The notes: generated from the letters alone by a model not told the origin. A DNA stretch of 64,000 bases from Arcanobacterium phocae (GCF_900105865.1 NZ_LT629804.1:124001-188000), one strand, 5' to 3'. Positions 46,577-55,408 are shown, numbered from the stretch's first letter. A program made the numbers and translations.

Positions 46577-48208
46577 TTACTGAAAACTATTTAGCCTGCG
46601 GTGAACAGCGTCCAATACGCGTTGCCGATTATCGTGCCGCAGTGCCCTATCGGACTTCATACTAGTACGCCCCAGACCGATGTGTACGATGCGTACCTTC
46701 GCCGGCAGGTTCGCTAAGACAACAGCCAGTTCTTCTCGGCTTGCCACCGGGCAGTACTCCGCGCCAACAGCTGCCGCATAAGACGCAATATCGAGGTCTT
46801 TAGCGGTACGGAAAACTCGATCATATGAGTCCGTATCGCCCTGCCCGTATTCGAGGGTAGCGAATAGCGAGCCACCGGCGTCGTCGATAACCACTACGTC
46901 AAGCGCAATAGCGGCTTGTCCCGCGGTGTGGACCAGTGCTCCGAGATCGTGGATGAACGTTAAGTCTCCCAAAACCACACGCACTGGCTCTCCGGTTGCT
47001 AACCCGATGCCGATGGCGGTGGACATTGTGCCGTCAATCCCGGCTAGCCCACGGTTTGCATGAACTGGGCGAGCTGGCAAGGAAGCATACAGGTTCATCT
47101 CACGGATGATGGACGATGCGCCAACAACTAACTGAACATTGTGGCTGAGTTGGCTAATATCGCGGCCAATACTCGCAAATGTTAGTCCGGCCAGATGCTG
47201 CGCGATATGTTCGTTTGCCGCCATGCTCGCAGCTTGCCATTGTGCGAGCCATGCCTGATTCGGTGTCGCCCACGTCGCTAGCTCAGCCGCCGAAATCACC
47301 CGTGCACGCCCGGCTACATCGGCGTAGGTCGGGGCGTCGTCCAGCACGTACACCTCAACTGATTCATCCGCCAGCAACGCAGAAATTTCGCGAGTTAGCG
47401 TTGGGTGCCCGACGACGATCGCCCGGTTAATCCGTTGCCGCAACTCAGATTGAAGCACGATCGGATGAGCCGTGATCGCATCGGGATGGCTCCGCAACGG
47501 CGATGAAGGCTCGGCCAAGATCGGCAGTCCAGCAAACACCTGCGGGTCAAGGTTACGATGACGCACCGTAGATCCGGCAACGACGACGCAGCGCACGTCA
47601 TCTGCCGCAATCTCATGTTCAGTTTGGCGAGCATCCGCAATATCTTGGCTGAGAGTTGTCCAGGTATCAGCCGGCATCAATGGTTCTACAAACCCAACGT
47701 TCAGGTGTACTGGACCGGGAACACTCCCCTGATCGAGTCCACGAGCTGCCCGCACAGCCCGCCGCACCAAACCACCCGCATTTGTCAGTGAGCCGCCAGC
47801 TGGGAACTCCCGAAAATGTCGGACTGATCCAGCTAGCACTGCTTGGTGGTCGGTCGTCTGGCTAGCTCGTACCCCACGCATATGATGTGGCCGATCCGAA
47901 CTAAGCACAATCATCGGCACGCCACCGTAATAGGCTTCTTCAACTGCAGGATGAAGATTGGCAACCGCGGAGCCCGACGTCGTTACCACCGCGGCTAGTT
48001 CCCCCGCTACGCCTGCACCGAGCGCAACAAATCCGGCTACTCGTTCGTCTGTTTCGATATGTAACCGAATCAGCCCGGCACGTTCGGCGTCGTATAACGC
48101 GTAGGCGAACGGAGCTGACCGCGATCCCGGACACAAGATAAACGTACGCACATCGCACGCAATGAGGTTGGCAAGGAGGGTACGGGCGGTCGTCGTCGAA
48201 TCAGTCAC
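46577..48208 (-). CDS. menD: MenD (SEPHCHC synthase, thiamine-diphosphate enzyme)
   Basis: MenD joins isochorismate and 2-oxoglutarate to give SEPHCHC with thiamine diphosphate. The 543-residue protein shows ILCPGSRSAPFAYAL near the start, TSGSAVANLHPAVEEAYY, SSDRPHHMRG and the ThDP segment LGDLTFIHDLGAL followed by VVIDDAGGSLF. I chose the GTG at 48208 because GAAGGA lies before it and it is one base after the menC stop; a frame from 48271 overlaps menC. Confidence 0.93.
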   Translation of the reverse strand: MTDSTTTARTLLANLIACDVRTFILCPGSRSAPFAYALYDAERAGLIRLHIETDERVAGFVALGAGVAGELAAVVTTSGSAVANLHPAVEEAYYGGVPMIVLSSDRPHHMRGVRASQTTDHQAVLAGSVRHFREFPAGGSLTNAGGLVRRAVRAARGLDQGSVPGPVHLNVGFVEPLMPADTWTTLSQDIADARQTEHEIAADDVRCVVVAGSTVRHRNLDPQVFAGLPILAEPSSPLRSHPDAITAHPIVLQSELRQRINRAIVVGHPTLTREISALLADESVEVYVLDDAPTYADVAGRARVISAAELATWATPNQAWLAQWQAASMAANEHIAQHLAGLTFASIGRDISQLSHNVQLVVGASSIIREMNLYASLPARPVHANRGLAGIDGTMSTAIGIGLATGEPVRVVLGDLTFIHDLGALVHTAGQAAIALDVVVIDDAGGSLFATLEYGQGDTDSYDRVFRTAKDLDIASYAAAVGAEYCPVASREELAVVLANLPAKVRIVHIGLGRTSMKSDRALRHDNRQRVLDAVHRRLNSFQ

Positions 48209-48209
48209 G

Positions 48210-49199
48210 CTAGTTTCCTTCTCTATTGTATGCATCGGTATGTAACGTATAGCTGGCGTCAATACCCGCATAGGTCCACATCTGCGCTAACCGTTCTTGC
48301 CAACGCGCAACTAATTCTGGTTCCGGTGCCGGAAGTGAGCTTGGGGCCACGTCACGTATCTGGATCTGCCCATCTACTGGCAACAATGGTTCCGGAGTTG
48401 GGTCACTGACCCATAGCTGGCTGGTAGCCAACCCGCACGCATGATTCAATTCCGGCAAGGCAGCAGCGAACGCCAACCCGGCACGGATTCCGATCGAGCT
48501 TTCTAACGCGGATGAAACCACCACGGGCAACTCAATATCGTGGGCAATCGCGAGCGCAGCTTGCACCCCGCCGAGCGGCTGATTTTTAACAACCACAATA
48601 TCGGCGGCCGCTAGTTTTTTGACTCGCATCGGATCACTAGCTCGCCGGATGGATTCGTCTGCTGCGATCGGCACGCTAGACTGCCGGCGAACGCGCGCTA
48701 AATCTTCCACCTCTGCTACTGGTTGTTCAACATATTCCAACCCGCCAGCTGCCCGATCCAACGCTGGAATAGCATCGCGGGCTTCCACCACACTCCACGC
48801 GCCGTTAACGTCGACCCGGATTTTTCCAGCCGGTCCCAACGCCTCGCGCACGGCCGCCACACGGGAGACATCATCGGCTAAGCTCTGCCCGGGCTCCCCA
48901 ACTTTCACTTTTGCGGTGCTACATCCGCCGCGCGCCGCAATCTGGAAGGCACGTTCGGTAGTGGTGGCAGGAACAGTCACGTTCACCGGGATCGAGTGGC
49001 GCAATGGTTCTGGGTAGCCTTGGGTGGCCGCCTCTACCCCGGCACGTAGCCAGGCTGCAGAATACTGCGGGCCGTAATCCCAAAACGGGCTGGTTTCACC
49101 CCAGCCGGCAGGCCCATGAATGAGCAGACCATCTCGCGTAGTTAATCCACGAAACCGGGTATGAAGGGGTGAGGAGTATATGTAGACGTCCAGATGCAT
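48210..49199 (-). CDS. menC: o-Succinylbenzoate synthase MenC
   Basis: MenC dehydrates SHCHC to o-succinylbenzoate. The 329-residue enolase-superfamily protein has the catalytic lysines in AKVKVG, metal ligands in RVDVNGAW, EYVEQPV and AADESIRR, and VVKNQPLGG near the barrel end. It is the first gene of a menC-menD unit and diverges from the methyltransferase gene with 39 bp between starts. Confidence 0.92.
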   Translation of the reverse strand: MHLDVYIYSSPLHTRFRGLTTRDGLLIHGPAGWGETSPFWDYGPQYSAAWLRAGVEAATQGYPEPLRHSIPVNVTVPATTTERAFQIAARGGCSTAKVKVGEPGQSLADDVSRVAAVREALGPAGKIRVDVNGAWSVVEARDAIPALDRAAGGLEYVEQPVAEVEDLARVRRQSSVPIAADESIRRASDPMRVKKLAAADIVVVKNQPLGGVQAALAIAHDIELPVVVSSALESSIGIRAGLAFAAALPELNHACGLATSQLWVSDPTPEPLLPVDGQIQIRDVAPSSLPAPEPELVARWQERLAQMWTYAGIDASYTLHTDAYNREGN

Positions 49200-49225
49200 A
49201 CTCCCATTTTAGTCTGGATTCAGGT

Positions 49226-49231
49226 TAAACT
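49226..49231 (+). promoter_or_regulatory. -10 box of the methyltransferase-men gene unit (leaderless)
   Basis: TAAACT lies 7 nt before the ATG at 49239, which suggests a leaderless start for the methyltransferase-menB-menE-menA unit. A clear -35 is not seen. Confidence 0.45.
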
Positions 49232-49238
49232 GTCAGGC

Positions 49239-49835
49239 ATGGATGCTCAGGGTTGGGAAGAAAAATATGCGTCAACTACACAATTGTGGCGCACGGAACC
49301 GAATCAGTTTGTTATCTCGCACTCCGCCTCTTGGCCAGCGGGAACAGCCGTTGATATAGGTTGCGGCGAGGGCCACGACGTCGTGTGGTTAGCTAAGCAT
49401 GGCTGGACGGTTCACGGAATTGATTTTTCTGCTACCGCAATTGATCGGCTGCGCCAAGCGGCTCAGCACGCTGGGGTGACTGATCGCGTATCCGGGTTTG
49501 TTGGTGAAGCCGCTGAGATTTTTGCGCGCGAAGGCTGGGCGGATCTCGATCTGGTCTTGCTGTCTTTTCTTCACTTCGAGCAGTTGCCACAACTTATTGA
49601 GACGGTTGCGCAGGGCGTGGTTCCCGGCGGCCGGATCATGGTGGCAACGCATGCATTTGCCTTGCCGTGGCACCCGGCTTCGTTTGTTGCGTGGACTGGC
49701 GCAGACCTGATTGACCGCGTTCACTTGCCAGATTTCGGCGTGGAGTCTTCTACCCGGTTAGAAACGGAACTGACGGACAAGAATGTGACGCGAGTGGACG
49801 ACGTCGTCGTGTTCCGCCGTCACATGGCACAATAG
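49239..49835 (+). CDS. Class I SAM-dependent methyltransferase
   Basis: The 198-residue protein begins MDAQGWEEKYAST and has SAM motif I VDIGCGEGHDVVWLA, the acidic motif II in VHGIDFSATAID and a later FLHFEQLPQLIETV segment. It is close in form to tellurite-resistance/thiopurine-type small methyltransferases. The substrate is unknown. It leads a plus-strand unit: menB starts 4 bp after it. This is the place where menH might be expected, but the protein has no alpha/beta-hydrolase features and is not MenH. ATG 49239 is favoured over a GTG/ATG frame from 49194 that overlaps menC. Confidence 0.8.
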   Translation: MDAQGWEEKYASTTQLWRTEPNQFVISHSASWPAGTAVDIGCGEGHDVVWLAKHGWTVHGIDFSATAIDRLRQAAQHAGVTDRVSGFVGEAAEIFAREGWADLDLVLLSFLHFEQLPQLIETVAQGVVPGGRIMVATHAFALPWHPASFVAWTGADLIDRVHLPDFGVESSTRLETELTDKNVTRVDDVVVFRRHMAQ

Positions 49836-49839
49836 TCGT

Positions 49840-50829
49840 ATGACTATTTCACCATTACCTGAGCAAGTTTCTGAGATTTTTGATCCGCGCCGGTGGCGGT
49901 CGGTCGATGGTTTTCCAGATGCTGATGTGACTTATCATCGTGGCGTGGAACGTGAATTTGCTACCGATGGGAGTGTTGTCAGCGAACGGGATCTACCTTT
50001 GGTACGTATTGCGTTTAACCGTCCGGAAGTCCGCAATGCGTTCCGGCCCGAAACGGTTGACCAGCTGTATCGCGCGATAGATCATGCCCGGTTAACTGGT
50101 GAAGTCGGTTGCGTTATTCTCACCGGTAACGGTCCGTCTACTAAAGACGGCGGCTGGGCGTTTTGTTCTGGTGGGGATCAGCGCATTCGCGGCCGGGACG
50201 GTTACCGTTATGACGGTGGCGACGACGATCCACAAGCCAACAAAGCCACTCGCGATTCGATTGATCCAGCACGGGCTGGCCGGTTGCATATCCTCGAAGT
50301 TCAGCGGCTCATGCGTAATTCTGGCATGATCTTCATTGGTGCGATTTCCGGGTGGGCCACTGGCGGCGGTCACTCGTTGAACGTGTTGTGCGATTTATCG
50401 ATCGCATCAATCGAGCATGCTCGTTTTATGCAGGTTGATGCCAATGTAGGTTCGTTCGACGCCGGGTATGGTTCGGCGTTGCTGGCCCGCCAAATTGGCG
50501 ATAAGCGGGCGCGCGAGGTTTTCTTCTTAGCACGCGAATATTCGGCGCAAGATGCCGAGCGTTGGGGCGTAGTCAATGAGGCAGTTCCCCACGCAGAGCT
50601 AGAAAACAAGGCGTGCGAATACGCCCAGATTATGGGGACGAAATCGCCGCAAGCCTTGCGTATGCTCAAGTTTGCGTTCAATTTGGCTGACGACGGCTTC
50701 GCCGGTCAGCAAGTGTTTGCCGGTGAAACAACCCGCCTAGCCTATATGACCGAAGAAGCACAAGAAGGCCGGGACGCATTCTTAGAGAAGCGCCCACCGC
50801 GCTGGGACGATTTCCCGTTCTACGCATAA
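49840..50829 (+). CDS. menB: 1,4-Dihydroxy-2-naphthoyl-CoA synthase MenB
   Basis: MenB closes the second ring of o-succinylbenzoyl-CoA. The 329-residue crotonase-fold protein has the oxyanion segments WAFCSGGDQRIRG and ISGWATGGGHSLNVLCDL, and VDANVGSFDAGYGSALLARQ, the MenB-specific stretch. The final residues RPPRWDDFPFYA are also typical. It overlaps menE by one base. The N-terminal 60 residues are longer than in E. coli, as usual in Actinobacteria. Confidence 0.94.
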   Translation: MTISPLPEQVSEIFDPRRWRSVDGFPDADVTYHRGVEREFATDGSVVSERDLPLVRIAFNRPEVRNAFRPETVDQLYRAIDHARLTGEVGCVILTGNGPSTKDGGWAFCSGGDQRIRGRDGYRYDGGDDDPQANKATRDSIDPARAGRLHILEVQRLMRNSGMIFIGAISGWATGGGHSLNVLCDLSIASIEHARFMQVDANVGSFDAGYGSALLARQIGDKRAREVFFLAREYSAQDAERWGVVNEAVPHAELENKACEYAQIMGTKSPQALRMLKFAFNLADDGFAGQQVFAGETTRLAYMTEEAQEGRDAFLEKRPPRWDDFPFYA

Positions 50830-52019
50830 TGACGGCTCCCGATTCACCTTTCGTCCTCGCCTACGATGATCCAATCGTGGTGGTGTGTGACGGTAGCGAA
50901 TTGCCGGCGGTCGAGGACTATGTCCGTGCTGGTTTAGCAGGCGAGCTTTCGGCTCCGCTTTTTATGGTCGGCCCGAATGTTGATCCAGCTCAGGCGCATG
51001 CGGAGATTGCGCACGCCGGCTATCCGGTAGGTACTGGATTGTTGATGCGCACCTCAGGTTCAACGTCTGGCACCGGTACAATTGTGCCGTTATCGTGGCA
51101 TTCACTGCGGACCTCAGCACACGCTACCCATCAGGCTCTCTACGGCCCGGGACGCTGGCTAGCCGATTTGCCATTACACCATATTGCTGGATTCCAGACG
51201 ATTGTGCGCTCAGTGCTCGCTGGTGTTGCGCCACTACACCAATCATTAACCGAGGTGCTGCCGTCCGCGGATGCAAGCCAACCAACCTATTGCTCGGTTG
51301 TCCCCACCCAATTACGCCGTATTTTGGCCGATAGCCGGCTAACCACCCTAGCCCGCTCAGTTGTGTTGTTAGTGGGTGGCGCCGCAACGCCGTCGTCGTT
51401 ACTGGCTCAAACCCACGATGCTGGCCTGACCGTCCATACCTCCTACGGGATGACGGAAACATGCGGTGGCTGTGTGTACGATGGGCGACCGATCGGCGAT
51501 GCTGTTATTGAGCTGACAGACTCGGGCCAGATTTCGATCACTGGGGCTATGGTGACTGGTGCCGGGTTGCTGACCGCCAGTGCGCAATCCTGCCCATTAA
51601 CCGCTACGTACCACACCCGGGATCACGGTCGGTTCAACGCCGATGGCACACTCAGCGTCCTTGGCCGGATCGACGACGCCATCACTACTGGTGGCCTGAC
51701 CATCATTCCGCATCTTGTGGAGGAAAAACTCGAGCAGCTCACCGGGATGCGGGCGATCGTCGTCGGCGTCCCTGATCAAATATGGGGTGAATCAGCGGTA
51801 GCGATCCTTGAACCAGGAGTTTCGCCTTTGTCTGGAGGAGCGGAAAAGCAAATCCGTGACCGCATCAAGCACAGTTTAGGGACTGGATGGCAACCGCGCC
51901 GGCTCGTCCCACTCGCTACCCTCGGATACGATTCTTGGCCGCTGAAAGACTCTGGCAAAATAGACCGCCGTGCCATTACCGCCGCTGCTCGCCTATACTT
52001 TTCATGTGGTAACAGTTAA
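50829..52019 (+). CDS. menE: o-Succinylbenzoate-CoA ligase MenE
   Basis: MenE activates o-succinylbenzoate as its CoA thioester. The 396-residue adenylate-forming enzyme has the P-loop-like MRTSGSTSGTGTIVPLS, SYGMTETCGGCVYDGRP, a DHGRFNADGTLSVLGRID hinge and the C-terminal lysine in PLKDSGKIDRRA. It overlaps menB by one base and menA by 14 bp. It is short compared with E. coli MenE (about 450), which is common in Actinobacteria. Confidence 0.92.
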   Translation: MTAPDSPFVLAYDDPIVVVCDGSELPAVEDYVRAGLAGELSAPLFMVGPNVDPAQAHAEIAHAGYPVGTGLLMRTSGSTSGTGTIVPLSWHSLRTSAHATHQALYGPGRWLADLPLHHIAGFQTIVRSVLAGVAPLHQSLTEVLPSADASQPTYCSVVPTQLRRILADSRLTTLARSVVLLVGGAATPSSLLAQTHDAGLTVHTSYGMTETCGGCVYDGRPIGDAVIELTDSGQISITGAMVTGAGLLTASAQSCPLTATYHTRDHGRFNADGTLSVLGRIDDAITTGGLTIIPHLVEEKLEQLTGMRAIVVGVPDQIWGESAVAILEPGVSPLSGGAEKQIRDRIKHSLGTGWQPRRLVPLATLGYDSWPLKDSGKIDRRAITAAARLYFSCGNS

Positions 52020-52884
52020 CGATTGGCTCGAAGGCGCTCGTGTGCGCACCCTCCCAGCAGCAGTTGCACCAGTAATTATCGGTGCCGGAATAGCGATTTT
52101 CGATTCAGGGTTTTCGCTCCCGCGAACGCTGCTAGCGGCGTTCGTCGCGTTGGCATTCCAGGTCGGCGTGAATTTTTCAAACGACTATTCCGATGGGATT
52201 CGCGGCACAGATGACGTCCGTCAAGGACCGCCTCGACTCACCGGTGGCGGCAAGGTTCGCCCCCGCGTCGTGCTCGTTATTGCCCTGAGTTTCTTCGCTC
52301 TTGCCTGCGTCGCCGGACTTACCTTAGTTGCCCTCTCCGGCCAGTGGTGGCTGATTGCGTTGGGTGCGGCTGCTACCCTCGCCGCTTGGTACTACACCGG
52401 CGGTTCTCACCCATACGGGTACATGGGTCTAGGCGAAGTTTTTGTGCTCGCATTTTTCGGCTGGATGGCAACAGTTGGCACTGCCTACGTACAAACAAAC
52501 AGTGCTCCCTGGTATGCCTGGGCGGCTGGCACCGGTGTTGGCCTGATTGCCTGCGCGTTGCTGATGGTAAACAATATCCGTGATATTCCGAGCGACTCCC
52601 AAGCCGGCAAAATCACGTTGGCGGTACGTTTAGGCGATCGCTGGGCACGTATTTCCTACGCTGCCATGCTCATAGTCGCGGTTATTATCCTGAGTATTAC
52701 CGAGATGATCATCGATGGCCCCCTAGCACTGCTGGGCATGATCTTGTTTGCGATACTTGCTTTCCCAATCAAACGTGTTAAGGATGGCGCGCAGGGTAAG
52801 GATCTTATCGTTGTTTTGAAATACACTGGCCTCTTTGAGCTACTCTATGCCATCGTGTTTTTCATCGTTTTTGCGCTCAGCTGA
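52006..52884 (+). CDS. menA: 1,4-Dihydroxy-2-naphthoate polyprenyltransferase MenA
   Basis: MenA attaches the prenyl tail to dihydroxynaphthoate in the membrane. The 292-residue protein has about nine membrane helices and the two aspartate-rich prenyl-diphosphate motifs, NFSNDYSDGIRGTDD and MVNNIRDIPSDSQAGK. I chose the GTG at 52006, which gives the conserved start VTVNDWLEGARVRTLP; a frame from 51970 is inside menE. The transcript ends before the separate promoter at 52900-52928. Confidence 0.93.
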   Translation: MVTVNDWLEGARVRTLPAAVAPVIIGAGIAIFDSGFSLPRTLLAAFVALAFQVGVNFSNDYSDGIRGTDDVRQGPPRLTGGGKVRPRVVLVIALSFFALACVAGLTLVALSGQWWLIALGAAATLAAWYYTGGSHPYGYMGLGEVFVLAFFGWMATVGTAYVQTNSAPWYAWAAGTGVGLIACALLMVNNIRDIPSDSQAGKITLAVRLGDRWARISYAAMLIVAVIILSITEMIIDGPLALLGMILFAILAFPIKRVKDGAQGKDLIVVLKYTGLFELLYAIVFFIVFALS

Positions 52885-52899
52885 CACCCGTGAGCTATC

Positions 52900-52928
52900 T
52901 TTACATCGAAAAGTTCAATAGACTATAA
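52900..52928 (+). promoter_or_regulatory. Promoter of the PLDc_N gene
   Basis: TTTACA (52900-52905) and CTATAA (52923-52928) are separated by 17 nt, close to the sigma-70-type consensus. The -10 box ends 3 nt before the GTG at 52932, so the mRNA would be leaderless or start at a nearby codon. Confidence 0.6.
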
Positions 52929-52931
52929 GAC

Positions 52932-53363
52932 GTGGCTCGAATACTCATAGTTTTAACAGCGTTAGCACTTCACATCTACACTTTTATTGATGTGCTACGA
53001 ACCGATCGCAATAAGCTCCCGGCACGGCTCCCTAAGGCAGCGTGGGCGGTTTTAACCCTTATTGTGCCGTTAATCGGGCCTCTCTTGTGGCTATTTTTCA
53101 AGAACCAAGATTTGTTCCGCTCTGGAACTACGCTATCGTCTGATTCTTTGCGTAAGCCTTTTGGCACCGGCACTAAATCGAACGGACCAGTAGCTCCCGA
53201 CGACGATCCGGAATTTCTCGCGCGTCTTGAGGCCCGTAATCGTCGTCGTGCTTACGAGCAACAAAAACGAGCCGAAGCTGGCTTAGATCCAGAAGAAGAG
53301 TTACCAAAGGAAAGCGACGATTCCGACGACGACGGCGGACTTTACGGCAAGCACAGTGGCTGA
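52932..53363 (+). CDS. PLDc_N-type small membrane protein
   Basis: The 143-residue protein has two hydrophobic helices (about 3-22 and 38-56) separated by a short basic loop (RTDRNKLPARLPKAAW), matching the phospholipase D N-terminal-like domain found alone in many Actinobacteria. The C-terminal 85 residues are charged and end in an Asp/Glu-rich tail (EELPKESDDSDDDGG). No catalytic HKD motif is present. The promoter is at 52900-52928; the start codon is GTG. It converges on the histidine phosphatase gene, 12 bp away. Confidence 0.78.
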   Translation: MARILIVLTALALHIYTFIDVLRTDRNKLPARLPKAAWAVLTLIVPLIGPLLWLFFKNQDLFRSGTTLSSDSLRKPFGTGTKSNGPVAPDDDPEFLARLEARNRRRAYEQQKRAEAGLDPEEELPKESDDSDDDGGLYGKHSG

Positions 53364-53375
53364 TGCCTACAAGAA

Positions 53376-54038
53376 CTATTTCTTGATCTGTGCTTTCGAC
53401 GTGCCTGGAACCATATCGGCCGCCTGATCGAGAATATCTTCGACCGGCTCCCAGTAATCCAACGAGATCAGTTGACGGCCAACGAACGTCAATGTTGTTA
53501 CGGAAGCCAACGAGCATTCGCGCTTGCGAGGATCGTGAGCCAATGGGAGTCGCTCAATGAACCGACGCATGGTCCAGATCGGGAGCTGGTGGGAGACGAT
53601 AATAGCTTCACCGCCACGTGCCTGAGTGATCGCATCTGAGATCGCGGCTGACATTCGAGCTACGATATCGGTATACGGCTCGCCCCATGATGGCTCTAGT
53701 GGATTTGCGTACCAGGACCAGAATTTCGGCGACGCCAGCTTCCACCGGTTGGAATTAACATCGAGCCCTTCGAACTTGTTGTCAGCTTCGATGACGCGCT
53801 CATCGGTCTTGATATCTAAACCAAAATGTTGTGCAGTTGGGGTACCGGTTTCAATTGCGCGTTCTAGCGGCGAAGTAATAACGGTACGAATATCATGCCC
53901 GTCAAATGCTTGGGCAAGCTTTGCAGCCATCTGGTGGCCTAGCTGAGTTAAATGATATCCAGGCTGGCGACCATACAGAACGCCTTCCGGGTTATCTACT
54001 TCTCCATGACGAACTAAGTGAACCGTTGTGATATCCAT
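53376..54038 (-). CDS. Histidine phosphatase (phosphoglycerate-mutase-like)
   Basis: The 220-residue protein has the catalytic LVRHGEVDNPEG near residue 8, a second arginine in ITSPLERAIET and the later histidine in VSHQLPIWTMRR. The family includes phosphoglycerate mutases and broad-range phosphatases; the substrate cannot be told. I chose the ATG at 54038 because it fits the family start (MDITTVHLVRHGE). It lies 26 bp after the MarR gene and is probably cotranscribed. Confidence 0.88.
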   Translation of the reverse strand: MDITTVHLVRHGEVDNPEGVLYGRQPGYHLTQLGHQMAAKLAQAFDGHDIRTVITSPLERAIETGTPTAQHFGLDIKTDERVIEADNKFEGLDVNSNRWKLASPKFWSWYANPLEPSWGEPYTDIVARMSAAISDAITQARGGEAIIVSHQLPIWTMRRFIERLPLAHDPRKRECSLASVTTLTFVGRQLISLDYWEPVEDILDQAADMVPGTSKAQIKK

Positions 54039-54064
54039 ACGCCCTAGCTTACTAGATCGCGGGA

Positions 54065-54541
54065 TCACTGCCCACAAACCCGCTTCTCGGTTTCTTCATC
54101 GTCAATGAGCTTGGCGAATATTTCGCCAATTGTTAGCAGTTCCTCGCGTGAGAGTTTATCGAGGAAATACCGGCGCAACGATTTAATATGTTGCGGCGTA
54201 GCCGACTCAAGCTTTTCTTGCCCTTCATCGGTGAGCCGACAAAAGATTCCACGCCGATCGTGCGGGCACTGGAAGCGCTGCACATATCCAGCTTTTTCCA
54301 GGCGCGCAACAGTGTGGGTCAGGCGTGAGCGTGAATGAACCAATCCGGTAGCCAATGATGACATTCGTGACTGCTGTTCTGGTTCTTCAGCAAGTCGCAC
54401 AAGCACCTCAAATTCATGAAGCGCTAAGCCAAAGTTTTCAAGCCCGTCATGATTTATCGCATCATGTACTGTCGCTTGGCCACGCAGGAAGTTCCGCCAT
54501 GCCTGTTGCTCTTCTTGGTCAAGCAATCGTGTTTCCGCCAT
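54065..54541 (-). CDS. MarR-family transcriptional regulator
   Basis: The 158-residue protein has a winged helix with LARLEKAGYVQRFQCPHDRRGIF-type wing residues (split here around AGYVQRF and PHDRRG) and a helix-turn-helix near SSLATGLVHSRSRLTHTVAR. The target is unknown; the phosphatase gene downstream on the same mRNA is a candidate. About 180 bp without a gene lie upstream, and I see only AT-rich sequence there. Confidence 0.85.
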   Translation of the reverse strand: MAETRLLDQEEQQAWRNFLRGQATVHDAINHDGLENFGLALHEFEVLVRLAEEPEQQSRMSSLATGLVHSRSRLTHTVARLEKAGYVQRFQCPHDRRGIFCRLTDEGQEKLESATPQHIKSLRRYFLDKLSREELLTIGEIFAKLIDDEETEKRVCGQ

Positions 54542-54694
54542 GGTATGCCTACCCTAACTGAGTGAAATAATGTTTAATCTTTAACTATCTTAAATGGTTT
54601 TTCTTCTGATTTCAACCATTGACATCTTAGTTTAACCCGAGACACGCCCTAAAGCCACCTACCACTGAAGTGCTAACGTATTAGCGCAGATAGA

Positions 54695-54722
54695 AATCGA
54701 GAGCCCGTAGGCTCTCGATTTT
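54695..54722 (-). terminator. Terminator after bS22
   Basis: A perfect 12-bp stem (54695-54706 with 54711-54722, AAATCGAGAGCC and its complement) with a 4-nt loop begins 2 bp beyond the bS22 stop on the minus strand. No strong T-tract follows it. Confidence 0.65.
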
Positions 54723-54724
54723 CA

Positions 54725-54823
54725 TCACTTCTTATTGCGACGCTGGTGACGAGTCTTGCGAAGCAGTTTGCGGTGCTTCTTCTTCGACATGCGCTTGCGA
54801 CGCTTCTTAATAACGGAACCCAC
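54725..54823 (-). CDS. 30S ribosomal protein bS22 (AURKAIP1/COX24 domain)
   Basis: A 32-codon gene starting with GTG encodes a very basic peptide, [19 protein letters not shown] and then a tail ending in RHQRRNKK. It matches the actinobacterial small-subunit protein bS22, annotated as AURKAIP1/COX24-domain protein. GGAGG lies 6 nt before the start. It is downstream of a BldC-like gene, the same order as Rv0500A-Rv0500B of Mycobacterium tuberculosis (recalled synteny). It is too short for most gene finders. Confidence 0.9.
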   Translation of the reverse strand: MGSVIKKRRKRMSKKKHRKLLRKTRHQRRNKK

Positions 54824-54910
54824 AGGTTACCTCCGGACTTGGAACTGCCGCGGCTACGCCGCGATTACGAACAGAACAGATTCTACATGATTTTGAGCTG
54901 TGCAAACGAA

Positions 54911-55126
54911 TCAAGATCCGGATGCTTCACGGAAATCTACCGCCGCTCCTCCAGTAAGCAGTTGATCAACTGCCGATTTAGGAACGCGATACGAGTTGCC
55001 AACACGAACTGCCGGGAGCTCTCCCGAGTGGACCATACGATAGACAGTCATCCGCGAAACCCGCGTCATATCAGCAACTTCGGCCACAGTGAAGAACTGC
55101 GGTGTTGATGATGGGAGTTGAGCCAT
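54911..55126 (-). CDS. BldC/excisionase-like helix-turn-helix protein (Rv0500A-like)
   Basis: The 71-residue protein is a MerR-type helix-turn-helix (FFTVAEVADMTRVSRMTVYR, then MVHSGELPAVRVGNSYRVPK). It precedes the bS22 gene by 87 bp on the same strand. In Mycobacterium the same two genes follow proC; proC is not seen here. A GGA motif lies about 7 nt before the ATG. Confidence 0.86.
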   Translation of the reverse strand: MAQLPSSTPQFFTVAEVADMTRVSRMTVYRMVHSGELPAVRVGNSYRVPKSAVDQLLTGGAAVDFREASGS

Positions 55127-55408
55127 CTACGTGTCCGTTCTCGTATCGGCGAGCTTGGCAAGCTCGAAGGATTCACATTATTGGTGCTTCTTCTCAATTT
55201 CGTCCGTGGTGAAAAACGCCACGTACCGAAACACTCTGTTCTTAGTCGATTGTACCTGATATTCCCTCAACCCACACCTTAAACACTCAGGTTTGTTCGC
55301 TAGATTACGGCTTCCGGTACGCCATAAACCGCTATCAATGCCACATTTACAACTCGAGCGCGATAGGCTTGAAGGGATTTAATTTTCAGTTATCAAGGAG
55401 AAAAATTC
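55127..55408. other. Intergenic region upstream of trkH
   Basis: This 282-bp stretch separates the divergent BldC-like and trkH genes. I see no gene, tRNA or recognised riboswitch. A short hairpin (GCGAGCTTGGCAAGCTCG) lies near 55149-55166 and could belong to either leader. Confidence 0.4.

Noticed and set aside
48209..48271. Longer menD start at 48271
   Set aside because: It would overlap menC by over 60 bp; the GTG at 48208 has a ribosome binding site and is one base after the menC stop.
55338..55382. 14-codon ORF upstream of trkH
   Set aside because: There is no ribosome binding site, homology or coupling to the downstream start.
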